From CBDIBC01 sp965276635 (GTDB lineage Bacteria > Actinomycetota > Acidimicrobiia > Acidimicrobiales > Palsa-688), in contig CBDIBC010000005.1 in NCBI GenBank assembly GCA_965276635.1, positions 434,001 through 498,000 on the forward strand: a stretch of DNA of 64,000 nucleotides, read 5' to 3'. The translations under genes and the position numbers were made by a program. Each line of letters opens with the position of its first letter. Positions within the stretch are counted from its first letter, which is position 1. Under the pieces are notes generated by a model. The model searched no databases. It worked only from the letters and a program-made list of their open reading frames with translations, and was not told the DNA's origin. Below are positions 41,511-50,386 of the stretch, in pieces.

Positions 41511-43778
41511 TCAACCGGGGCCGAAGGCCCCCTTGCCTTCGTAGATGGTGGTGATCTCGTCAGGGCTGAGCCCGGCTTCGACCAGGACGGCACGGGTGTC
41601 CTGGCCGATGACGGAACCGCGAGCGACGGGGGAGGCGGCCCCCTCCCACTCGGCGTAGGACCGGACGATGCGGAACCGCCCGAGGAGAGGGTCGGCGACC
41701 ACGTGGGAGAAGCCGTTGGCGGCCAGGTAGGGATCGTCCATCGCCCCATCCCGCTCCAGCACCTGGGCGGCGGGCACGTCCCTGCGGGCCAGCACGTCCA
41801 CCCAGTGGACGACCGCCTCCTCGCCGAAGCGCGCCTCGAGGCGGGCGCACAGCTCGTCGTCGGCCAGCCCGGCCCACTCCGGGTGGCCCACGGCGGCAGC
41901 CAGCGCCACCACCTGGTCCGGACTGGTAGCGCCCACGGCCAGCCACCCGTCCCGAGCGGCGTAGTAGCGCCGGCCGGCGCTCGGGCCGACGAAGTCGGTG
42001 CCGCCGACGGCCGGCGCCGGACGACCGGCGTAGCTGGTGACCTCGGCCGACTGCAGGAACACGGCGGCCGCGGCCAGGGAGGTGCGAACCCGCCACCCCG
42101 ACGTGGTGTCTGCACGCCCGGGGGCACCCCGGGCGTGCAACGCGGCCAGGATGCCCAGCGCGGCCAGGGAGCCGGTCGTGGCGTCGATGACCGGCGCGCT
42201 GGACGGTGCCGGGTCGGCCGACCCACCCTGGGCGGCGGCTAGTCCGCTGAGCGACTGGAGGACAGGGTCGAAGCCGGGCAGCTCCGCCCACGGCCCGCTG
42301 GCCCCGAACGCGGAGAGCGAGCCGCGTACCAGGCGGGGGTTGGTGGCTGCGAACACGTCTTCGCTGAGCCCGAGGCGGGCCAGGCTGGCCGGCTGCAGAT
42401 TGTCCACCACCACGTCGGCGTCGGCGACCAGGCGTAGCAGGGCCTGGCGGCCGGCGTCGGTCCGCAGGTCGAGGGCAGCGGTCCGCTTGTGCTGGTTGGC
42501 CACCGTGTTGGAGACGGAGTAGACGCGGTAGGGGTCCCCGTCGGGGGGTTCGACCTTGACGACGTCGGCGCCGTGGTCGGCGAGCACGGCGCTGGCGAAC
42601 GGACCGGCCAGGAACGAGCAGAGGTCGATGACCCGCACCCCCTTGAGCGGCAACCCTGGCGACCCCGGCGCCAGCCCGCTCGGGGATGCCGCACGCGGCT
42701 GGCCGGTCCCCTCCCCTACTGCACCGATCGGGGACAAAGTGACGGGGAAGCCAGGGAGGGTCAGTTGGCCAAGGTGCTCGTCGATGATGTCGACCCGGCC
42801 GCCGTTGGCGGCCACCACCTCACTCGCCATCCACTCGTCGCGTCGCCACACGGGAGCAACAGGAACGTCTGCGGCCCGCAGCACCTCCAGCCACTCGCCG
42901 GCGGAGCGGCTGGCGAACGTCCGCTCGAGGTCCTCGTTCACCGCCTCGCGCACCGCGGGGACAAGGAGTGCGGAGAACTCTCCACCCACATCGTCGCGGA
43001 CCAGCACATCCATGCGACCGATGGCTTCCAGGGCACGGAAGAACAGGCCCGGCGACAGCGCGGCCAGATAGAACCACTGGCCATCGCTGCCCTGGTAGAG
43101 CCGAAAGAAGGGACTGCCCCTGGGGCTGCGCCCCGGCGAGATCACCCGGTCGACGTCGAGTCCCTGCGCCATCAGGGTACCCAGGGCTGCCCCCATGGCG
43201 TGGAGGCCGCTGACCGCGACGGACCGCCCGGCGCCGTCTTGTTGCCGGCCGACGAGCCCGCTGGCCACGGCCGCGGCCGCCAGGGCGCCGTGCAGATAGG
43301 AGACGGTCGGCACCACCGGGGCGATGGGCCGGTCGGAGTACGCCGGGTGGTGGCCGGCGAACCCGCTGACCGCGCTCAGCAGCAGCGCGTCGGGCGCCAG
43401 ATGGCTCCAACGCCCGTGCCGCCCGAAGGCGGGGAGCCAGACGTGGATGCCGGCCGGGTTCCGCGACCGGACCGTGACGGCGTCGAGGCCCCGGTGCTCG
43501 AGCGCGCCGGGGCGATCGTCCACCACCACCACGTCAGCGCCATCGGCCAGGCGGCGCAGCTCCGCCAACCCGGCCGGCCCGTCGATGTCGACCGCCGCCG
43601 ACACCTTCTGGCGATCCGACCACACCGTCGACGGCTCGGGGGCGGCAGAAGCCTGGGCCGACGAGCCCAGCCGCACCACCTCCGCGCCCAGGCCAGCCAG
43701 CAGCGCGCCACAGGCTCGCCCGGCCAGGCCGTCAGCCAGCTCCAGCACCCGAACACCACCGAACGGGGCCTCGCTCAC
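41511..43778 (-). CDS. Two-domain (tandem) CaiB/BaiF CoA-transferase
   Basis: 755 residues, two family III CoA-transferase units in one chain. Unit 1 (about 1-370) begins FGGVRVLELADGLAGRACGA; unit 2 (about 390-755) begins KGVRVIDLCSFLAGPFASAV and continues GADVVKVEPPDGDPYR. Catalytic-Asp regions: APDALLLSAVSGFAG in unit 1 and GFDPVLQSLSGL in unit 2. Unit 1 has lost the usual KVE-type motif after GAEVV (RLGSS), so unit 2 looks the more canonical. GTG start taken where the homology begins. Natural dimers of this family interlock, so the fusion may mimic a heterodimer. Confidence 0.88.
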   Translation of the reverse strand: MSEAPFGGVRVLELADGLAGRACGALLAGLGAEVVRLGSSAQASAAPEPSTVWSDRQKVSAAVDIDGPAGLAELRRLADGADVVVVDDRPGALEHRGLDAVTVRSRNPAGIHVWLPAFGRHGRWSHLAPDALLLSAVSGFAGHHPAYSDRPIAPVVPTVSYLHGALAAAAVASGLVGRQQDGAGRSVAVSGLHAMGAALGTLMAQGLDVDRVISPGRSPRGSPFFRLYQGSDGQWFYLAALSPGLFFRALEAIGRMDVLVRDDVGGEFSALLVPAVREAVNEDLERTFASRSAGEWLEVLRAADVPVAPVWRRDEWMASEVVAANGGRVDIIDEHLGQLTLPGFPVTLSPIGAVGEGTGQPRAASPSGLAPGSPGLPLKGVRVIDLCSFLAGPFASAVLADHGADVVKVEPPDGDPYRVYSVSNTVANQHKRTAALDLRTDAGRQALLRLVADADVVVDNLQPASLARLGLSEDVFAATNPRLVRGSLSAFGASGPWAELPGFDPVLQSLSGLAAAQGGSADPAPSSAPVIDATTGSLAALGILAALHARGAPGRADTTSGWRVRTSLAAAAVFLQSAEVTSYAGRPAPAVGGTDFVGPSAGRRYYAARDGWLAVGATSPDQVVALAAAVGHPEWAGLADDELCARLEARFGEEAVVHWVDVLARRDVPAAQVLERDGAMDDPYLAANGFSHVVADPLLGRFRIVRSYAEWEGAASPVARGSVIGQDTRAVLVEAGLSPDEITTIYEGKGAFGPG

Positions 43779-43911
43779 AGGCGACCCTGGCCGGCTCGGG
43801 TCCCCTGTACCGGTCGCGTCATCGCGGCATCGTAGCCAAGGGCCACCCCCGGCCCCCACGCTCTGCCAATGCGAGGGATGTCCTCGTTTGTCAGCCCGAT
43901 GGTTGGGGCAG

Positions 43912-43927
43912 CATCCCCGTGGGGATG
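43912..43927. promoter_or_regulatory. Short perfect palindrome upstream of a membrane-protein gene
   Basis: CATCCCC-GT-GGGGATG, 41 bp before the start codon, preceded by a smaller GAGG/CCTC hairpin. Could be an operator or a 5'-UTR stem-loop. No known regulator is implied. Confidence 0.35.
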
Positions 43928-43967
43928 TTTGGCACAACGACATCCCGTCGACCAAGGGGGATTTCCA

Positions 43968-44672
43968 ATGACACACGCTGTCCGTGCCGGGCGCTCCGAC
44001 GTTGCCGGTTCGGAGATGTCGGAGATTCGCCCCACCGGGCTCGGCCTGATCGGCATTTTGACTGTGCTCCTCGGCGCATGGGGAGCATTGGTGCCGTTCA
44101 TCGGCCCGCTCTTCGGTTATCGCAGCCACGGCCAGGGGTCGTGGCACTGGTCGGAGCTGCACGGATTGCTCTATGTGGCTCCGGGTGCGGTGGCCGTGCT
44201 GTTCGGACTGGTGATCCTGGGCCGAGCACGAGCCGTCACCCGTGCCGCCACCGGCTTTGCCGGGTTGGTGGTGGCCGCGTGCGGGGCCTGGTTCGTCGTG
44301 GGGCCCTCCCTCTGGCCGACGTTCGGAACCGGCGCGGTCTTCACGCCGGGCAGCACTTCGTTCGACACGTTCGTGAAGGAGGTCGGCTACAACCTGGGTG
44401 TGGGCGTCCTTCTCGCCGTGTTCGGTGGTATGGCCATGAAGGCCTCGACCAGGGACAAGCTCGCCGTGCGCCGCTCGGACCGTGAGGTCCGTCGGGACAG
44501 TCACGCCATCCCGGCCCCGGAGGAGGATGGGCGCGACGATCCGGCCGACCGCCACGAGCCGATCGGCGATCCCGGCCGGCCGGCGGCGGGCGAGCCAGCA
44601 GTCGTGGGCGAGAGAGACTCGAGGATCGAGAGCCGTTCGGGCGACGCCGGCTACGACCAGACCATCAGCTGA
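43968..44672 (+). CDS. Unknown four-helix membrane protein with charged tail
   Basis: 234 residues. Four predicted membrane segments between about 25 and 165 (LIGILTVLLGAWGALVPFIG; YVAPGAVAVLFGLVILG; FAGLVVAACGAWFVVG; YNLGVGVLLAVFGGM). A hydrophilic, strongly charged C-terminal tail of about 70 residues follows. ATG with AAGGGGGA upstream. I do not recognise a named family; the pattern resembles small actinobacterial envelope proteins. Located between the divergent CoA-transferase and lsr2. Confidence 0.75.
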   Translation: MTHAVRAGRSDVAGSEMSEIRPTGLGLIGILTVLLGAWGALVPFIGPLFGYRSHGQGSWHWSELHGLLYVAPGAVAVLFGLVILGRARAVTRAATGFAGLVVAACGAWFVVGPSLWPTFGTGAVFTPGSTSFDTFVKEVGYNLGVGVLLAVFGGMAMKASTRDKLAVRRSDREVRRDSHAIPAPEEDGRDDPADRHEPIGDPGRPAAGEPAVVGERDSRIESRSGDAGYDQTIS

Positions 44673-44790
44673 GCTCGGTGCAAGAGAAAGATTTCGACGA
44701 GAACCTGGCGTTTCCCGTCGAAGTCCGCGATCCGGTGCCGCTATTTCGATAAGGTCGCGGCAGGTCGAAAGAATGAGAAGGGAACCACCC

Positions 44791-45126
44791 ATGGCCAAGC
44801 AAACAATTGTACGCCTCACCGATGATCTCGACGGAAACGAGGCCGACGAGACCGTGTACTTCGGATTCCGGGGCACCGAGTACGAGATCGATCTTTCCGC
44901 CAAGAACGCCAATGCGTTCGAAAAGTCGCTGGCCAAGTACATGGACGCAGGCCGACGCACCGCAGCCCGGCGTGCTGGCCGGGGGGGCGGGCGGCGTGCC
45001 GCGGCCGCCGGACGCGGCGACCTGACAGCCATTCGCAGCTGGGCCAGAGAGCACGGCTACGAGATCTCCGACCGGGGGCGCATCCCGAACGAGATCCGCG
45101 ACGCCTACGAGACGTCCGGCCGCTGA
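44791..45126 (+). CDS. lsr2: Lsr2 nucleoid-associated protein
   Basis: 111-residue actinobacterial xenogeneic silencer/bridging protein. N-terminal oligomerisation domain (VRLTDDLDGNEADETVYFGF, then IDLSAKNANAF), Arg/Gly-rich linker, C-terminal AT-DNA-binding domain WAREHGYEISDRGRIP with RGR at 95-97. ATG fixed by GAGAAGGGA upstream. TTCGACG and CGTCGAA form an inverted repeat in the 118-bp leader. Its C-terminal domain is the same module that is fused to the ERCC4 nuclease at 28.9 kb. Confidence 0.95.
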   Translation: MAKQTIVRLTDDLDGNEADETVYFGFRGTEYEIDLSAKNANAFEKSLAKYMDAGRRTAARRAGRGGGRRAAAAGRGDLTAIRSWAREHGYEISDRGRIPNEIRDAYETSGR

Positions 45127-45157
45127 TGTAGCGCGACCGGGCCGGCGTCCGTAGGCG

Positions 45158-45892
45158 TCAGTCCGGTGGCGCCGGGATGGGGTCGAGCAGCTCCCGTCCG
45201 TCGAGAGCCACCTTGTTCACCTTGGTGCTGACCGGGAAGGCCTCGATCCCGTCGGCGGGCGCCGGCACGAGCAGGGCGCGCAGTGCGTCGACGTCGGCGT
45301 ACCCGGGGTCGAGCCAGGTGTCCCATGCCTCGGGGGGCAGGATGGCGGGCATGCGCTCGTGGATGGTCACGAGCATGTCGTTGGCCGCGGTGGTGATGAT
45401 GACCGCGGTTCGCAGCCGTTCGCCATCCGGGTCGTTGGGGTCGCGCCACACCTCCCAGAGGCCGGCGAAGGCCATGGTTCGCCCGTCGGTCCGGCGCACG
45501 GCATAGGGCAACCGGCTGCGCTTGTGGCCATCAGGGGCCGGCGGCCGCTCCTGCCATTCGTAGAACGCATCGGCGGGGATGAGACAGCGGCGGCGAACCA
45601 GCGCCGTCCGGTAGGCCGGCTTCTCGGCGATGGTCTCGGCCCGGGCGTTGATCATCCTGGCGCCGACCGATCGATCCTTGGCCCAGCTCGGTACCAGACC
45701 CCAGGCAAAGGTGCCGAGCTGGCGGCGGGGTCGACCATCGGGCTCCCGGGGTCGTCGGACGGCGATGGCGTAGACAGGTTGGGTGGGGGCCACGTTGTAG
45801 CGGACCGGCAGCGGGTCAGCCCGCACCTCGTCCACGGCATAGGCATGGGCCAACGTATCGATGCTCGTCGTCGAGGTGTAGCGCCCGCACAT
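45158..45892 (-). CDS. SRAP-domain protein (YedK/HMCES-like)
   Basis: 244 residues. Catalytic Cys2 (MCGRY), RYNVAPTQ, INARAETI, the FYEW motif, and HERMPAIL with the conserved His-Glu. SRAP proteins crosslink to abasic sites in single-stranded DNA and protect them. Convergent with lsr2. TACGGT lies 6 nt before the ATG, consistent with leaderless transcription. Confidence 0.94.
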   Translation of the reverse strand: MCGRYTSTTSIDTLAHAYAVDEVRADPLPVRYNVAPTQPVYAIAVRRPREPDGRPRRQLGTFAWGLVPSWAKDRSVGARMINARAETIAEKPAYRTALVRRRCLIPADAFYEWQERPPAPDGHKRSRLPYAVRRTDGRTMAFAGLWEVWRDPNDPDGERLRTAVIITTAANDMLVTIHERMPAILPPEAWDTWLDPGYADVDALRALLVPAPADGIEAFPVSTKVNKVALDGRELLDPIPAPPD

Positions 45893-46205
45893 GGCAGCAC
45901 CGTAGCGACGCTCGGGTGCGGCGCGCCCGGATCGGCGCAGGGCGTTCCTGCTCGTCGAACCAGTGGTTGCCGGTGACCTGCACAGTGCTGCGGAACACCG
46001 CTTCCTTCTCGAACGTCACGTCGGCAACGGTGCCCATCCGGCGTCCATCAGTCACACCGGGCCCGTCAATCAGTCCCCACCGGGCCCGTCTACAGTCGCA
46101 TCCGGCCGCCAGGGTCGGCTCCAGACGTAGCCCTCGGACATGGGCTGCGCAGTCCGGGGCGACGACCTGCGCTCTGAGAGACCGGCTTGTGCCGCTCCGG
46201 ATCGA

Positions 46206-46328
46206 AGGTTCGGCGCAGTCGTGACGCCATGTGGCGCCCCGGACCGAAGGTCGGGCGCAATAATGGTCGCAGGCGACCCAAAACTGCGCCCGACCTCGAC
46301 GACCCTTGACAAAAACCGCGCCGAACCT
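46206..46328. repeat. Nested inverted repeat, copy 2 of a dispersed family
   Basis: Three concentric inverted repeats: AGGTTCGGCGC / GCGCCGAACCT (46206-46216 and 46318-46328, perfect 11 bp); AGGTCGGGCGCA / TGCGCCCGACCT (46248-46259 and 46285-46296, perfect 12 bp); GGTCGC-AG-GCGACC (46265-46278). Shares GCGACCCAAAACTGCGCCCG-like sequence and the same arm motifs with the block at 15.3 kb, in opposite orientation. Lies in a 770-bp gap upstream of the alpha/beta hydrolase. Confidence 0.7.
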
Positions 46329-46649
46329 CCCAGGCCCGACCCACCGCACCGGACGCCCAGCGCACCAGTGACCGGGCGGGAGGACATGGCGTGGGCGAGG
46401 GAGAACTCAAGCGGGTGGAGCGACTGTCGACCGGCCCGGCGCCAGGGTGAGCGACCCGCCGTCGACACCCTCGGAGGAGCCCGGGCCTGGCCTTCACGTT
46501 CGGCCGGCTGTACGTCGAGCTCGACTTCTACGCCACCAGCACCGACCCCACGACGATTCCGCCAGCTCGCGGGCAGCCAGGTCCAGGGCCTGCAGCACTA
46601 CCCACCCCGACCTAGCCGGGTGAACCGCTCCGACCGGTGGGCGGCTCCG
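46329..46649. other. Rest of the 45.9-46.66 kb gap
   Basis: Roughly 320 bp after the nested repeat with no convincing gene. A short stretch encoding FGRLYVELDFYATSTDP (about 46500-46560) could be a gene fragment but has no start or homologous context I recognise. The gap before the repeat (45893-46205) also shows nothing coding. Confidence 0.4.
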
Positions 46650-46663
46650 TAGACTCCGGGCCC

Positions 46664-47344
46664 GTGACCACGCTGATGCTCGTCCACGGTGCGTTCCACG
46701 GCTCCTGGTGCTGGGACCCGCTCCTGGCGGAGCTCGCCGCCCGGCAGGTCGACGCCTGCGCCGTCGACCTGCCGTTCACCACCCTGGCCGACGACGAGGC
46801 GACCGTGGTCGCCGCCGTCGAGGCGCAGCACGCCCGAGGAGAGCAGGTGGTCCTCCTCGGCCACTCGTTCGGCGGTGCGGTCATCAGCGGCGCCGGCGGC
46901 ATCGGCGCGGCGGCCCGCCCAGGGGTGGCCCACCTGATCTACCTGACGGCTGTGCTGACAAGCCCGGAGGAGACCCTCAGCATCGAGCCGTCACCCGGGA
47001 TGGGCGCGTTGCGCTACGACGGCGACGTGGCCTCCGTCGATCCCGACGGCGCCGTCGCCGCCTTCTACCACCGCTGCCCACCGCAGGACGCCATCTGGGC
47101 CACCAGCCGCCTGCGCGGCATGCCTGCGGCCACCCTCACCGCCCCGTCGTCGGCCGCGGCGTGGCGGGTGGTGCCGAGCACCTACATCGTCTGCACCGAC
47201 GACCAGATGATCGGTGCCGACGATCAGCGACGCATGGCCGCCCGGGCTACCACCAGCCACGAGCTGGACAGCGACCACTCGCCGTTTCTGGCCTGCCCGG
47301 CCGCGCTGGCCGACATCCTCGAGCAGATCGTCCGCCGCATCTGA
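46664..47344 (+). CDS. Alpha/beta-hydrolase fold protein (EstC/salicylate-esterase-like)
   Basis: 226 residues. N-terminal LVHGAFHGSWCWDPLLAELA, nucleophile elbow GHSFGGA, acidic residue in CTDDQMI, and catalytic His in DSDHSPFLACP; this layout matches the plant methylesterase/EstC-like group of hydrolases. GTG start chosen because it lies directly before the first beta strand; TAGACT is 8 nt upstream. Substrate unknown. Confidence 0.88.
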   Translation: MTTLMLVHGAFHGSWCWDPLLAELAARQVDACAVDLPFTTLADDEATVVAAVEAQHARGEQVVLLGHSFGGAVISGAGGIGAAARPGVAHLIYLTAVLTSPEETLSIEPSPGMGALRYDGDVASVDPDGAVAAFYHRCPPQDAIWATSRLRGMPAATLTAPSSAAAWRVVPSTYIVCTDDQMIGADDQRRMAARATTSHELDSDHSPFLACPAALADILEQIVRRI

Positions 47345-47377
47345 GCACCTGTCGCCCGCCGGCCTGACTCCCTCAAG

Positions 47378-49033
47378 TCAGGCGGTCGACACGACCTCCA
47401 GGTCGCCGTCGGCGTAGCGAACGCGGATCATCTTCTTGTCGAACTTGCCGACCGTCGTCTTCGGTAGCTCGTCGACGAACGCCCACCGCTCGGGCAGCCA
47501 GAACTTGGCCACCCGCTCGGCCAGGTAGTCGCGAAGCATGTCGGCGTCGACCGACGTCCCCTGCTTGCGGACGACCACACCGAGGGGCCGTTCGCCCCAG
47601 CGGTCGTCGGGGACGCCGATGACCAGCGCCTCGGTGACGTCGGGGTGGCCCATGATCTCGTTCTCCAGCTCCACCGACGAGATCCACTCCCCGCCCGACT
47701 TGATCACGTCCTTCAACCGGTCGCTGATCTGCAGGAAGCCGTGGTCGTCGATGCTGGCAATGTCGCCGGTCCGCAACCACCCGTCGTGGAACCGCTCCGG
47801 GTCCTCGACGGCGAAGTAGGAGCCGGTGATCCACGGGCCCCGCACCTCGATCTCGCCGGTGGTCGACCCGTCCCACGGGGCCTCGATCCCGTCCTCGGTG
47901 ATGATGCGAACCTCGACGCCGGGCACGATGCGACCGGTCTTGAGCCGCCAGCTCAGGTCGTGGGGGTCTGCGTCGGCCGGCGGTTGGCTGACCGCGCACA
48001 CCGGGCTGGTCTCGGTCATGCCCCAGCCTTGGAGCATGGGCACGCCGAGCGCCTCGAAGCGGTCGAGCAGGGCACGGGGCAGGGCGGACCCGCCGGAGAG
48101 CACGACCCGCAACGACGACAGGTCCGGCGAGTGCTCCGCGGCGTACTGCTCGAGGGAGCTCCAGATGCTGGGGACGCCGGCCGAGAGGGTGATCCCGGCG
48201 GCGGCGATCATGGCCGCCAGCGGCTCACCCTGCAGGAACCGCGACGGCATGACGATGTCGGCGCCGTGCATCCAGCAGGCGTAGGGGTAGCCCCAGGCGT
48301 TCACGTGGAACTGGGGCACGATGATCAGCACCCGGTCGCGCTCGCCCATGGTGGGCCCACCGAAGTTGTTGATTCCGAACGAGTGCAGGACGGTGGAGCG
48401 ATGGCTGTAGACGACACCCTTGGGGTCGCCCGTGGTCCCGCTCGTGTAGCACATGCCCGCGGCCGACCGTTCGTCGAGGTCCGGCCAGGCGAAGCCTGGT
48501 TCCTCGGCGCCGAGGAGCTCCTCGTAGTCGAGGACCGACCCGAGGGCGCCGCGCACCTCGTCGGTGAGCGGCGCGCCGTCGTCGACCACGACCACGTGCT
48601 CGACCGTCTTCAGCTCCGACGCCACCCTGGCCAGGAGCGGCGCCACCGTGGCATGGACCACGATGACCTTGTCCTCGGCCTGGTTCACGATGTGGACGAG
48701 CTGATCGGGGAACAACCGGATGTTCAGCGTGTGCAGCACGGCACCCGACGCCGGGACGGCGAAATAGGCCTCCAGGTGCTCCTGGGTGTTCCACATGAAG
48801 GTGGCCACCCGGTCGCCGGCGGCCACGCCGAGGCGAGCCAGGGCCGCAGCCAACCGCTCGGCCCGGGCCCCGACATCGGCGAAGGTGGCCTCCTGGAACG
48901 AGGAGCCGTCCCAGGTCAGGACCCGGCTGCGCCGGTGGACCCGCTGGCCGTGGCGCAGGAGCATGGTTATGGTGAGCGGGACATCCTGCATGGTGCTCGG
49001 CAGTCCCGAGCTGGGCGAACCGGTGCTCGACAT
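47378..49033 (-). CDS. Fatty acyl-CoA ligase (AMP-forming)
   Basis: 551-residue ANL-superfamily acyl-CoA synthetase. ATP-binding P-loop YTSGTTGDPKGV, A5 motif GWGMTETSPV, adenylate motif GWLRTGD, hinge region around SDRLKDVIKSGGEWIS, and the C-terminal catalytic Lys in PKTTVGKFDKK. Resembles medium/long-chain ligases (FadD). Convergent with the alpha/beta hydrolase; same strand and 57 bp downstream of the NAGPA gene. Confidence 0.94.
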   Translation of the reverse strand: MSSTGSPSSGLPSTMQDVPLTITMLLRHGQRVHRRSRVLTWDGSSFQEATFADVGARAERLAAALARLGVAAGDRVATFMWNTQEHLEAYFAVPASGAVLHTLNIRLFPDQLVHIVNQAEDKVIVVHATVAPLLARVASELKTVEHVVVVDDGAPLTDEVRGALGSVLDYEELLGAEEPGFAWPDLDERSAAGMCYTSGTTGDPKGVVYSHRSTVLHSFGINNFGGPTMGERDRVLIIVPQFHVNAWGYPYACWMHGADIVMPSRFLQGEPLAAMIAAAGITLSAGVPSIWSSLEQYAAEHSPDLSSLRVVLSGGSALPRALLDRFEALGVPMLQGWGMTETSPVCAVSQPPADADPHDLSWRLKTGRIVPGVEVRIITEDGIEAPWDGSTTGEIEVRGPWITGSYFAVEDPERFHDGWLRTGDIASIDDHGFLQISDRLKDVIKSGGEWISSVELENEIMGHPDVTEALVIGVPDDRWGERPLGVVVRKQGTSVDADMLRDYLAERVAKFWLPERWAFVDELPKTTVGKFDKKMIRVRYADGDLEVVSTA

Positions 49034-49090
49034 GATCGCCAGCCTGCCAGACCAGCTCGCGGCTGGGCCCTCAGCAGCTGCGACCGCGCC

Positions 49091-50281
49091 TCAGCGCCGG
49101 AACAGGGCGAAGAAGTCGCGGCTGGATGCCGTGAGGTAGTTCTGCGTGGAGGGCTGCATGTTCGCAACCAGGCGGGTGACGGTGAGCGCCGCCGGCGGAT
49201 CCCCCGCCGGGGCCGCGCCATAGGTGAAGAACGTGGTCCACGCCGAGTTGATGTCGAGCTCCATGGCGCGCACGGCGCCGGCCCGGGTGAGGGTCTGGGC
49301 CAGGGTGCCGACCGACAGGCCGCTCCCCGCGGCGTAGACGATGGAGCCGTCGGCCCGCTCGCCCAGACCGGAGCGCCACACCAGCAGCTTGTTGCCGACG
49401 GTCTGGCCCCACTTGCCGCTGCTGCCGGTGAGGGCGTCGGGGACGGGCTGGCCGGCATCGACCAGCAACGAGAGGTTCTGGCGGGCGAAGGTGACGTTCG
49501 GTGTCTGGTTCACGTCGCGGCCCCACTGCCCGACGTGGAGGTTGCCGCCGGTGTCGATCCAGGCGGTGGCGGCCCCCACACGCATGGGCCGGGCCAGGCG
49601 CCCGTCGGCGTAGTAGCCGCCGAGGGAGTCGGTCATCTTGAACCCAGAGTTGAACGCGGCTACCAGGTTCGGTCGCAGGGCGTCGGCGATCGGAGCCTGG
49701 TGGGTCCACGTCCCGCCGGGCTCGTCGATGCCGGCGTACCCGACGGCGCTCAACAGCTTCGGGTTCAGCCAGGCCACTCCGGTGACCAGGCTGGTGTGGA
49801 CGGCGTCGGGGCGGAGGTAGGCAGCCATGATCGCCGGCTGGCCGTTGACCTGAGCGAGGGTGGACCAGGTTCCCTCACCCGGCTGGGGGTTGGTGACGAA
49901 CGGCTGGATAGGCGACGGTGGCGTCAGGGTCGCCGGCACGGGCGCCGAAACCCCAGGGACCGAACCCGCAGACCCCGAGTTACCAGGCGCCGAGCGGCCC
50001 GCACCCACATGGCCGGCGCCCCCCCGCAGCTGCTTGGCCAACTCGCCAGTCGGTGCGCCGCCCCGCTTGGGCTGGTGGTGGGAGTAGTAGAAGTTCTCGA
50101 CGTCGTTGACCAACCAACGAAAGTGGTGGGCGCGCATCCACTCCGTGCTGCGGATGCCGAAGGAGTCGGTGCCGCGCGCCGTGAGGGCACCGACGTAGCT
50201 GTCGAGGGTGGGAACGAGCAGGGCGGCAACCACGAGCAGGGCGATCCAGCGCCTGGGGCGGCGGCGGCCAGCGCGCGCCAT
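49091..50281 (-). CDS. Exported phosphodiester glycosidase (NAGPA) domain protein
   Basis: 396 residues. N-terminal signal anchor after an Arg-rich start (RRWIALLVVAALLVPTLDSY), a Gly/Ser/Pro-rich linker (about 85-125), then a NAGPA-like domain: AAFNSGFKMTDSLGGYYADG, LARPMRVGAATAWID, AMELDINSAWTTFF. The family removes terminal sugar phosphodiesters. ATG start gives MARAGRRRPRRW; the longer in-frame reading is antisense to the membrane-protein gene. Divergent from the GT-C-like gene, suggesting joint cell-envelope glycan work. Confidence 0.85.
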   Translation of the reverse strand: MARAGRRRPRRWIALLVVAALLVPTLDSYVGALTARGTDSFGIRSTEWMRAHHFRWLVNDVENFYYSHHQPKRGGAPTGELAKQLRGGAGHVGAGRSAPGNSGSAGSVPGVSAPVPATLTPPSPIQPFVTNPQPGEGTWSTLAQVNGQPAIMAAYLRPDAVHTSLVTGVAWLNPKLLSAVGYAGIDEPGGTWTHQAPIADALRPNLVAAFNSGFKMTDSLGGYYADGRLARPMRVGAATAWIDTGGNLHVGQWGRDVNQTPNVTFARQNLSLLVDAGQPVPDALTGSSGKWGQTVGNKLLVWRSGLGERADGSIVYAAGSGLSVGTLAQTLTRAGAVRAMELDINSAWTTFFTYGAAPAGDPPAALTVTRLVANMQPSTQNYLTASSRDFFALFRR

Positions 50282-50386
50282 CGGCGGCGCCGCGGGGGAT
50301 CGGAGATCGCTGGAGGGTGAGAACGTCACAGTGCAGAACGGGGCCCGATCACCTGGTGCGACGCGGTTCCCGGGCCGAACGGTAGC

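Noticed and set aside
46206..46328. Integron attC site or insertion-sequence ends
   Set aside because: Arms are concentric and share no attC core sites; there is no integrase, transposase or clear target duplication.
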